From: a virus
IMG/VR virus record: IMGVR_UViG_3300034062_003964
Span: 57,468 to 121,467 of that record
DNA: 64,000 nt
Strand: one strand, 5' to 3'
The position numbers were made by a program, and so were the translations under genes. This document shows, in pieces, positions 43,231 to 49,606 of the stretch. Numbering within the stretch: position 1 is the stretch's first letter; the number at the start of each line of letters is the position of its first letter. The notes beneath the pieces are model-generated. The model worked only from the letters and a program-made list of their open reading frames with translations. It searched no databases and was not told the origin of the DNA.

Positions 43231-43629
43231 GGGGGTGTTTTTGGATTTGACAGGTATTGGCTGAGGAATAAGGGCACGTAGGGACTGAATTAATCTCTTT
43301 AAAAACTGATTCTACTTTTATACGGCAACGTACTTGATAACCTTTCAGTGGTTGGTTTAATTGCAACTGAGCAAGTTACTGTAGCCTAAGTTAGGCACGG
43401 AAACGGGGGGTCGGTCAGACATATAACCTAGCAACAGAAGTCGTTGATGAGTTGGTTTTCACTCTAAAAGAAAACAAAAAGGGTGTGGTTCCCCTAAAGA
43501 ACTACCACCGTCGCTGAGCGGTGTGAGAACTTAGATATTTCGGAAGGTATGAAAAACCTTGACCTAAACGTGTAGTCCTTATCTGACAGGATAGGCTGGA
43601 CGAGGGTTCGAGTCCCTCCACCTCCACCA
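43231..43629 (+). ncRNA. ssrA: tmRNA (transfer-messenger RNA)
   Basis: The 399-nt RNA begins GGGGGTG and ends CACCTCC-ACCA. These form a seven-pair acceptor stem with G3:U, the alanine identity pair. TTTTTGGATTTGACAGG and the T-arm region GAGGGTTCGAGTCCCTC are the standard tmRNA ends. A P2 helix pairs GGGCACG-type bases near 43272 with CGTG-TAGTCCTT near 43569. An H-type pseudoknot (GGGA/TCTC and GAAT/ATTC, about 43281-43312) lies 11 bases before a GGC at 43324. That GGC starts a 21-codon open frame ending GTAGCCTAA. The stop codon falls in the GCCTAAGTTAGGC hairpin, as in other tmRNAs. The predicted tag starts GNVLDN and ends EQVTVA; tag choice is less certain. No smpB is seen in the window. 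Confidence 0.93.
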
Positions 43630-43635
43630 ATTAAA

Positions 43636-43657
43636 ATCCCCACTTCAGGGTGGGGAT
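43636..43657 (+). terminator. Hairpin after the tmRNA
   Basis: ATCCCCAC pairs with GTGGGGAT. It is followed by an A-rich rather than a T-rich tract on the plus strand, so it may act as a processing or termination hairpin rather than a classical terminator. Confidence 0.4.
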
Positions 43658-43686
43658 AAAAAAAAGTAAAAATATTTTCAAAACCT

Positions 43687-43717
43687 TTTGGCAAATCAAA
43701 AAAAGGTCTTATCTTTG
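43687..43717 (+). promoter_or_regulatory. Bacteroidota-type promoter
   Basis: TTTG (43687-43690), a 19-base gap and TATCTTTG (43710-43717) match TTTG-N19-TAnnTTTG. It lies 40 bases upstream of the ATG at 43758. Confidence 0.8.
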
Positions 43718-43757
43718 TAGGGTAGTCATTAATTAACCATCTAAAAAAAATAAAAGT

Positions 43758-44297
43758 ATGAAAAAAGTAATCGCAAGTGTTTTAGTAATTGTCTCTGTAG
43801 TTTTAGGTTTAGCATTCACATTCATGGGTGAAAAAGAAGATAAACTATCAGGTAATTTTCAAGTCTTTGTTAACAGTTTTAAGTTAGTAGAGTCGACAGA
43901 AATGTCACCTAATTCTTTCAAGGACAGAACTGGTGATAGTTTGTATGAAGGTTTCCAACTTTATACATTTGATTTTGATTCAAATATCGTAACTCACGAA
44001 TACTTACTCAAAGGTGAGGGTGACCAAATCACAGACGTTGAAAATAAATCAAAAATTAAAACTATTGAGTCTGACGGTGAGTTTGCATACTTAACTATCG
44101 AAGATAAAAGTTATGTATATTCAAAAACAAATGAGAAATACGTTATTTTGAATTTGAATAGTAACCCAAAATACCCTATGGTAACTGTATTTTGGAAAAA
44201 CAAAAATACAATGAGCGCAACTTACTCAATCGACACAAACCCATTTGATGGTTTGTTCACTCAAGGTCCTGACCCAAGTAGAATCTTTAACGACTAA
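43758..44297 (+). CDS. Exported or membrane-anchored protein of unknown function
   Basis: This 179-residue protein has an N-terminal signal-like segment, KKVIASVLVIVSVVLGLAFTF, without a lipobox Cys. A soluble domain follows (SGNFQVFVNSFKLVESTEMS; NPFDGLFTQGPDPS near the end). It is a single-gene unit with its own host-type promoter and its own strong terminator. That is the layout of an inserted cargo (moron-like) gene. It might act at the host membrane or periplasm early in infection; function unknown. Confidence 0.8.
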   Translation: MKKVIASVLVIVSVVLGLAFTFMGEKEDKLSGNFQVFVNSFKLVESTEMSPNSFKDRTGDSLYEGFQLYTFDFDSNIVTHEYLLKGEGDQITDVENKSKIKTIESDGEFAYLTIEDKSYVYSKTNEKYVILNLNSNPKYPMVTVFWKNKNTMSATYSIDTNPFDGLFTQGPDPSRIFND

Positions 44298-44302
44298 AAA
44301 CA

Positions 44303-44333
44303 AAAAACCCCTCTTCGGAGGGGTTTTTATTTA
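44303..44333. terminator. Strong rho-independent terminator, bidirectional
   Basis: CCCCTC pairs with GAGGGG around a TTCG loop, with A5/T5 flanks extending the stem. It serves the exported-protein gene and, in reverse, the convergent 44352 gene. Confidence 0.9.
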
Positions 44334-44351
44334 TTTAATATTTTTAAAATA

Positions 44352-44849
44352 TTAAGCTAATTGAGCTCCTGCTGGTTTTTGAATTTGACCTTTGTAACCT
44401 GCAGTTGTACAAGCTTGCGTTGCTTTTGTCTGAATTGGTCCATTTGGTTTTGAGTTAAATCCTGCACCTCCTGTTAAAACGGAGTTGATATTGTCTTTAG
44501 CGAAAAAGTTAGCTTGTGCTCCGCAAATTTGATAAAAAGTTATATTACCTGTTTCTAATTTTTTAACTTCTTGACCATTTACTGAATAAGTCACAGCATT
44601 AACATCAACTTTTACACCTTGAACTTTTTTTCCTTGTCCGTCAGGTAACATCATAGGTGTAACTGTAGAACCCATAGATGCGTAAACGTTTACTGGAATA
44701 CCTGCTGAAGTTTGGCTACTTCTATGATTTTCATTTACCAAGAAATCACCAAATTTACCTAAAGCGGTCATACCATCTGTTTGTTCATTAATTACCCTTT
44801 TTACGATACGAGCCAAATCTGACTCAGTTAATCTTACAATTCTTTTCAT
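44352..44849 (-). CDS. Hypothetical virion-type protein with RLTESDLARIVKRVI helix
   Basis: This 165-residue protein starts RIVRLTESDLARIVKRVINE, a short amphipathic helix followed by a beta-rich region (GIPVNVYASMGSTVTPMMLP) with two Cys residues (CGAQ, CTTAG). The same kind of short N-terminal helix occurs in other phage virion proteins. It may act as a capsid-targeting or assembly peptide, by analogy with T4 internal proteins. A TATTTAT box lies 39 bases upstream. No family recognised. Confidence 0.7.
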   Translation of the reverse strand: MKRIVRLTESDLARIVKRVINEQTDGMTALGKFGDFLVNENHRSSQTSAGIPVNVYASMGSTVTPMMLPDGQGKKVQGVKVDVNAVTYSVNGQEVKKLETGNITFYQICGAQANFFAKDNINSVLTGGAGFNSKPNGPIQTKATQACTTAGYKGQIQKPAGAQLA

Positions 44850-44877
44850 AATTTTAAATTATTTTTATTTTTTTTAT

Positions 44878-44885
44878 TATCTTTG
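44878..44885 (+). promoter_or_regulatory. TAnnTTTG -7 element (Bacteroidota type)
   Basis: TATCTTTG precedes the ATG at 44919 by 33 bases. No good TTTG occurs at the -33 position, where a T-rich tract lies instead. Confidence 0.5.
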
Positions 44886-44888
44886 TTT

Positions 44889-44896
44889 TATAAATA
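44889..44896 (-). promoter_or_regulatory. TATTTAT box (candidate late promoter), minus strand
   Basis: It reads TATTTATA on the minus strand, 39 bases before the ATG at 44849, in the divergent region shared with the plus-strand repair gene. Confidence 0.45.
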
Positions 44897-44918
44897 TATC
44901 ATTAATTCAAAAAAGTAC

Positions 44919-45425
44919 ATGCAAACCTTCCTTCCATACAAAAATTTTAGAAAATCATTAGAAAGTTTAGATAATAAACGTCTTGGTAAACAACGTGTGG
45001 AAGCTTATCAGATTATATCTGCAATCACAGGTCGTACTCGTAAAGATGGTAAACCATATAAAGGTTGGTTAAATCACCCTTGTTCTGTTATGTGGAAAGA
45101 TTATGTAAACGCACTTAAACAATACTACAACGATAGTATCGATGTATGGGTTTCTCGTGGTTTTAAAAACACGATGGTTCACGAACATATTGAAGGTGAA
45201 TTTGTTTTACCTCATTGGTTGGGTACCGAGGAGTTCCACTCATCTCATAGAGCAAATCTTTTACGTAAAGATTCTGAGTATTATTCAAAACACGGTTGGA
45301 CTGAAGACCCTAATGACCCATACGTATGGATGGATGGTAAAGGTTTGTGGTATAAACAAACGGTTGGTAGTAAAGAAAGAGTATTTTTTAAACCAAATCT
45401 TATATTAGAATCCGTTGGTTGTTGA
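44919..45425 (+). CDS. Pyrimidine-dimer DNA glycosylase-like protein (MSMEG_6728 type)
   Basis: The start is ATG 44919. The frame also reaches a TTG at 44883, but MQTFLPYKNF is the conserved N-terminus of the family. The 168-residue protein reads SLESLDNKRLGKQRVEAYQI, then GWLNHPCSVMWKDYVNALK and a C-terminal HSSHRANLLRKDSEYYSKH, all typical of the small pyr-excise/MSMEG_6728 family. It probably removes pyrimidine dimers from DNA or is a fold relative of such an enzyme. It overlaps the convergent adhesin gene by 21 bases. Confidence 0.75.
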   Translation: MQTFLPYKNFRKSLESLDNKRLGKQRVEAYQIISAITGRTRKDGKPYKGWLNHPCSVMWKDYVNALKQYYNDSIDVWVSRGFKNTMVHEHIEGEFVLPHWLGTEEFHSSHRANLLRKDSEYYSKHGWTEDPNDPYVWMDGKGLWYKQTVGSKERVFFKPNLILESVGC

Positions 45426-46256
45426 ATTATAGAAAACTAATCCGGTTACATTGGTAGTTTTTGTAATAGTAGGTGTTGAGTAATTAAATGTCATTGCGTC
45501 ACCACCACTTAGTTCACCAAATTGTATTCTTATTGGATAGTAGGTTCCGGCAGTTAGTGATATAGAACCAGAAGCCTCTTGCATTCCATGAAGTCCTCCA
45601 TTATTAACTGTAGCGTTTCCTGTGGTAAAACCTGTCTGAGCATTTGAACCTACCCATACATAAGATGCATCATCAGATGATGTGAAAAAAGTATATGTTT
45701 CGGAAGTTGTTGGTTTGAAATATCCTAACCATTGACAACTGAAATTAGAACCGTCATCGGTAGCAGGTTCAAATATAGACGTAGTTTGTACAGAAGTTGC
45801 AGGATTTCCACCGACTGATGCTGGGGTTGCGGTTGCAAAGAAATTAACATTATCACTAAAGTATCCACTGTAAGTTGTCTTATATAAACCTGCAACATAG
45901 GGTGTCACCCATGAAGTCCAATACCCATTTGCGTTTAACCAAGTTGTCGCGGCATCTCCAGTTGCAAAAGTTTGATTAGTGGATACCCTTTGCGCAATTT
46001 GAATAAATGAACTTTCTGTAAGTGCCGTTGACCTAAAAAAACCAACAGACGCAGTAACACCGCTAACAGGTGTTGGTTGGGTATTTCCAGATACAGATTG
46101 AGCAATGACATAACCCAAATCCTCATCAGGACCGTTCCACCATTTTGGGTTTCCGGTTACTCCAGAAGTTGGAGTCCCAACTGCAATATTTCCAAATTGT
46201 AATGTTCCACTTATTTGTGAACCTGTATTATATGCGAATGGTCTTGATGTTGGCAT
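45405..46256 (-). CDS. Tail adhesin with PA14/GLEYA-like domain
   Basis: This 283-residue protein begins PTSRPFAYNTGSQISGTLQF and holds a C-terminal PA14-like carbohydrate-binding fold: FSCQWLGYFKPTTSETYTFF then TSSDDASYVWVGSNAQTGF, GGLHGMQEASGSISLTAGTY and PIRIQFGELSGGDAMTFNY. PA14/GLEYA domains bind sugars in adhesins. Part of the tail-fibre island with LamG-like proteins, so it likely contributes to receptor or glycan binding by the virion. Confidence 0.72.
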   Translation of the reverse strand: MPTSRPFAYNTGSQISGTLQFGNIAVGTPTSGVTGNPKWWNGPDEDLGYVIAQSVSGNTQPTPVSGVTASVGFFRSTALTESSFIQIAQRVSTNQTFATGDAATTWLNANGYWTSWVTPYVAGLYKTTYSGYFSDNVNFFATATPASVGGNPATSVQTTSIFEPATDDGSNFSCQWLGYFKPTTSETYTFFTSSDDASYVWVGSNAQTGFTTGNATVNNGGLHGMQEASGSISLTAGTYYPIRIQFGELSGGDAMTFNYSTPTITKTTNVTGLVFYNSTTNGF

Positions 46257-46522
46257 TATATAATTGGATTAGGGTCAGTCCATTCAGGAGTTGATAGAAT
46301 TGTTAATATTTCTTCATATGTATATGGACCTTCTTTTGTTGTTAAATTACTAACACAAGTTGGCATTGTACCGTCCCATTTTACAAATGTTTTTGTTTCG
46401 TCAACTGATTTTCTAACCGTATCTGACGATGTTTCTAACACCGTGTTAAAATCAATTTGATTTAACTCACTAACGTTAAAAATCATAAATCTTCTGTTGT
46501 TGTATTCTTGTAATTCTGCCAT
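46256..46522 (-). CDS. Small hypothetical protein, 88 residues
   Basis: The protein starts AELQEYNNRRFMIFNVSELN and ends ILSTPEWTDPNPII. It is coupled by a TAATG overlap to the downstream PA14 gene and lies directly after a LamG gene. It may be a chaperone or spacer of the fibre; no motif. Confidence 0.7.
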   Translation of the reverse strand: MAELQEYNNRRFMIFNVSELNQIDFNTVLETSSDTVRKSVDETKTFVKWDGTMPTCVSNLTTKEGPYTYEEILTILSTPEWTDPNPII

Positions 46523-46541
46523 AATATTTTTTTATTCATAA

Positions 46542-47525
46542 TTATAATCCAAATCTGGATTTTTGTGCGTTATAGTTTTGAAGTATTTCTGATGCCGATA
46601 ATCCTCTAGTATAAATTCTAGCGATAGAAATATTTCCCGTTAAATATGTGTGTATACCAACAGCAGAACCTATAGTAATAGTTTCATTAGATGCGGTCCA
46701 AGGACCCGCAACGGTAGAGGACCCAATTGATGAACCATTTAAATAAATGGTATGGGAACTCCCTAATGTAGTGGCAGCAACATGATACCAAGTATTATAA
46801 CTTAAGACATTTGCTGGTTGTATCCCTACGTTATTTGTCCCATATCTTTGCCACAATAATTTTCGGTTTACGTCATACCATAAACCAAAAGTTCTATTAC
46901 CCGAAGGGTTGTTTCCTGTCCCAATAATACGAACCCAATCACTTGGCCCTGATGTAATGTAAATCCAACCTTCAACCGTCATATCACCTGTAAGTTGTGC
47001 TGATATTGCAGGTCCATTCACATAATCATTTGTTCCATCAAACACAATAGTACCTCCATTTGATGAACTATATGTGGGGTCATTTGTTAATGTTCCATTA
47101 TTTCCATTGTAAGATAAGTCACTCCAAGTTACTCCTGATTTTGGGTAAGATGGGACAAATCCGGCATCTAATAACATTGTTAACCCACTTGTTACAATAT
47201 TTTCATAATCTCTATTAACAACCATCGTTGTTGGATTTGTATTAAGGTGTGTAATTGCACTATATGTTGTGGAAATATTAACGCCACTATAAAAAGTTTC
47301 TGCCCACCTGATTAAATCAATATCACTTTCGGGTACTCTTATTGATGGACCATTTGCCGCTTTATTTTCATAGATTGTGTATCCACCTGCAGATGGAGTT
47401 ATACCATTCCAATGACCTGTAGTTGATGTTGGCCCCTTTGGTGTATCACCAACACCAATATACCAATTACCTTTTCGTAAAGATAACGTGTCTCCTGTTG
47501 TAGAATATTTTATAGTATTAGGCAT
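46542..47525 (-). CDS. LamG-like (concanavalin A-like) virion adhesin, copy 1
   Basis: The 327-residue protein begins NTIKYSTTGDTLSLRKGNWYI and has ITPSAGGYTIYENKAANGPS near the N-terminus. GLTMLLDAGFVPSYPKSGVT follows, then a LamG/Laminin-G-like domain (IVFDGTNDYVNG, RLYTRGLSASEIL) that ends YNAQKSRFGL. It is a paralogue of the 48524 protein, which shares the IKYST, GNxxIGV, NKA..GPS and YNAQKSRFG blocks. Such proteins are often surface adhesins of phage tails or capsids. Confidence 0.75.
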   Translation of the reverse strand: MPNTIKYSTTGDTLSLRKGNWYIGVGDTPKGPTSTTGHWNGITPSAGGYTIYENKAANGPSIRVPESDIDLIRWAETFYSGVNISTTYSAITHLNTNPTTMVVNRDYENIVTSGLTMLLDAGFVPSYPKSGVTWSDLSYNGNNGTLTNDPTYSSSNGGTIVFDGTNDYVNGPAISAQLTGDMTVEGWIYITSGPSDWVRIIGTGNNPSGNRTFGLWYDVNRKLLWQRYGTNNVGIQPANVLSYNTWYHVAATTLGSSHTIYLNGSSIGSSTVAGPWTASNETITIGSAVGIHTYLTGNISIARIYTRGLSASEILQNYNAQKSRFGL

Positions 47526-47536
47526 TAATCTTTATA

Positions 47537-47544
47537 GATAAATA
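47537..47544 (-). promoter_or_regulatory. TATTTAT box (candidate late promoter), minus strand
   Basis: It reads TATTTATC on the minus strand, 11 bases before the ATG at 47525. Confidence 0.55.
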
Positions 47545-47548
47545 CCTA

Positions 47549-48481
47549 TTAAATGATTTCTAATATCTTATTATAAACTTGAAGAACTGAAGGGTGACAT
47601 TCAAATGTTGGTTTATTTTCCAAACAATTAACTAATGGTGGTATTCCATGAATAGAACCCCACTCTCTAACTCCGTATTTAACATCAGATGCACAATTCA
47701 ATCCACATCCACCCATAACATAATGATATTTATATTCTTGTGAACCATTTCTAAATGGTGACCTAAATTCAGGATTAATGGAACTACCTAATTGGATAAT
47801 TTCTGCATCTGTTGTTCCTGCCAAATGTAATAATCCTGAATCCATAGTGACAAAACAAAGTGAATTTTGAATTAAATACCAAGTATCATCCAAACTAGTT
47901 TTATTTACCAAGTTCAAACCATTTTCAATTTCAAAATCAAATACAGGTTTATCAACATTTGACCCACCCGTTTCTGAGGAGTTTTTACCAACAGAAATGA
48001 CAGCAATACCTTTTTCATTTAATAGTTTGGTTAAAAATTTCCAATTATTTAAACTCCAAGTCCTTGAATTCCAATTTTGAACTGAGTGAATTAAAACATA
48101 TTTTTTAGGTAGGTCAGGTATCATCGGCGTGTATAATGGGTTGTAGTCTAAAGTCATTTCCTCTTTATTTAACATGAATCCCAAAGAAATTGCATGAAAT
48201 TGTCTGATGTCCATCGCGTTATGTTTATTACAAACACCATTATCTTTATATCCTATATCGAAAGTTTCAAAAATATCATAAGTTTCTTTTAATTCATCTC
48301 GATTAACATCACCATCAAAAATATTTTCAACATAAGGATTAGTGACAAATAGTTCAGGAACATTTGTAATAATTGAAACTTTTCTATTATACGACTTATA
48401 TAATTTTCTAATTGTTGGTGTTACACATAAGGTATCTCCTAACGCCCTACATCCTGTGATATCTAAACATATTTCTTTCAT
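47549..48481 (-). CDS. GT9 family (heptosyltransferase-like) glycosyltransferase
   Basis: This 310-residue protein has ITGCRALGDTLCVTPTIRKL, the N-terminal GT9 motif. YVLIHSVQNWNSRTWSLNNW followed by KFLTKLL marks the second Rossmann domain, and CFVTMDSGLLHLAGTT is the donor motif (D-S-G-x-x-H). CGLNCASDVKYG and CLENKPTFECHPSVL bring in several Cys residues. GT9 enzymes transfer heptose from ADP-heptose to LPS or, in BAHT relatives, to proteins. It lies between two LamG-like virion genes, so a virion protein may be the acceptor. Confidence 0.82.
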   Translation of the reverse strand: MKEICLDITGCRALGDTLCVTPTIRKLYKSYNRKVSIITNVPELFVTNPYVENIFDGDVNRDELKETYDIFETFDIGYKDNGVCNKHNAMDIRQFHAISLGFMLNKEEMTLDYNPLYTPMIPDLPKKYVLIHSVQNWNSRTWSLNNWKFLTKLLNEKGIAVISVGKNSSETGGSNVDKPVFDFEIENGLNLVNKTSLDDTWYLIQNSLCFVTMDSGLLHLAGTTDAEIIQLGSSINPEFRSPFRNGSQEYKYHYVMGGCGLNCASDVKYGVREWGSIHGIPPLVNCLENKPTFECHPSVLQVYNKILEII

Positions 48482-48500
48482 ATATTAAAAGATATGAAAA

Positions 48501-48508
48501 GATAAATA
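48501..48508 (-). promoter_or_regulatory. TATTTAT box (candidate late promoter), minus strand
   Basis: It reads TATTTATC on the minus strand, 19 bases before the GT9 ATG at 48481. Confidence 0.5.
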
Positions 48509-48523
48509 AAAAAGAATAATTAG

Positions 48524-49555
48524 TTAATAACCAAATCTTGATTTTTGTGCGTTGTAATTTTTAAGGACTTCAGCGTCCGATAATACTTTATTGTAAACTA
48601 AAAGTCTTGCAATATTACCCGGAAATGGAAATTGATTTGATGTATAATTACCTAAACGTAATCTACTACCTGAAGATGGTTGGTAAACTGAATCGGTGTA
48701 ATTTGAAGAGGACGTGTTGAATGTACCATTAACATAAATTTTTCCAGTAGCGAGTTGATTTTGTAAATCATACAATAAAGTGTAAGTAAAATTATACCAT
48801 ATGTTATTACTAAAAGTTGCGCCTGTTGTATATAAATTTCTTTGAGTTGTCGTACCACCTGTGGATGTACGGTATGTGACATGACATTTATTTATGTCTG
48901 AGCCGCTACCAGTCCCTCTAAATGCCATATATGGTAAAAAGTTACTCATCATCATATTAAAAATATTTCCATCAGAAGTCCTTTTAGCCCATATATCCCA
49001 AGTCATTCCCGATACCATAGTATATACATCATTACTAACAACCTCATCATCGGCACCATCAAACACTAATGAACCTCCCACTTCTGAAGAGTATGTTACC
49101 CCATTTAGTAAACTAAAAGTCAATGTATTATTACTATTAGCAACATTATAAAATGTTGTTCCTGACCTAGGATATGAAGGTGTGTAACCAGCATCTAAAC
49201 ATATAGATAAACCACTTGTAACAATATCCTCATAATCCCTATTTAGAACAACAATATCTGATTGTGATTCTAAATACACGATACTATCAGTAACTCCTGT
49301 AACATTTCCACCTAAAGCTTTCGCCAATGTTATAAATTCACTATCGTTATTTGGTCTAAAAGTAGAAGGACCTAAAGTTGCCTTATTTTGATGAATAGTA
49401 AACCCACTTGTTACGGGAGTGATACTTTGGTAGAATCCTGTAACTGAAGTCGGACCATATGTAACATCACTATTTACTCCGATTAAAAAGTTTCCCGCTT
49501 TAATGGTACCCGCAGTAAGTGATGTGGAATATTTTATTTTATTAGGGAATGGCAT
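48524..49555 (-). CDS. LamG-like virion adhesin, copy 2
   Basis: This 343-residue paralogue of the 46542 protein shares the same layout: PFPNKIKYSTSLTAGTIKAG, ITPVTSGFTIHQNKATLGPS, LCLDAGYTPSYPRSGTTFYN, a LamG-like beta sandwich (VFDGADDEVVSNDVYTMVSG; RLRLGNYTSNQFPFPGNIAR), and YNAQKSRFGY at the end. The two copies differ in the central beta strands, which is where ligand contacts would vary. Confidence 0.75.
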   Translation of the reverse strand: MPFPNKIKYSTSLTAGTIKAGNFLIGVNSDVTYGPTSVTGFYQSITPVTSGFTIHQNKATLGPSTFRPNNDSEFITLAKALGGNVTGVTDSIVYLESQSDIVVLNRDYEDIVTSGLSICLDAGYTPSYPRSGTTFYNVANSNNTLTFSLLNGVTYSSEVGGSLVFDGADDEVVSNDVYTMVSGMTWDIWAKRTSDGNIFNMMMSNFLPYMAFRGTGSGSDINKCHVTYRTSTGGTTTQRNLYTTGATFSNNIWYNFTYTLLYDLQNQLATGKIYVNGTFNTSSSNYTDSVYQPSSGSRLRLGNYTSNQFPFPGNIARLLVYNKVLSDAEVLKNYNAQKSRFGY

Positions 49556-49562
49556 TTTATTC

Positions 49563-49570
49563 TATAAATA
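49563..49570 (-). promoter_or_regulatory. TATTTAT box (candidate late promoter), minus strand
   Basis: It reads TATTTATA on the minus strand, seven bases before the ATG at 49555. It lies in the divergent 51-base gap before the giant glycosyltransferase gene. Confidence 0.55.
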
Positions 49571-49606
49571 CTTCATTTACAATTCCAAATTATTATTATT
49601 TAATAA

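Noticed and set aside
43494-43694. A 66-codon minus-strand frame across the tmRNA 3' end
   Set aside because: It overlaps the tmRNA T-arm and acceptor stem; the RNA structure explains the sequence.
24387-49570. Reading the plus-strand TATAAATA sites as ordinary T4 late promoters
   Set aside because: In gene direction these sites read TATTTAT[A/C] consistently, on both strands. A T4-type orientation would point away from the genes they precede.
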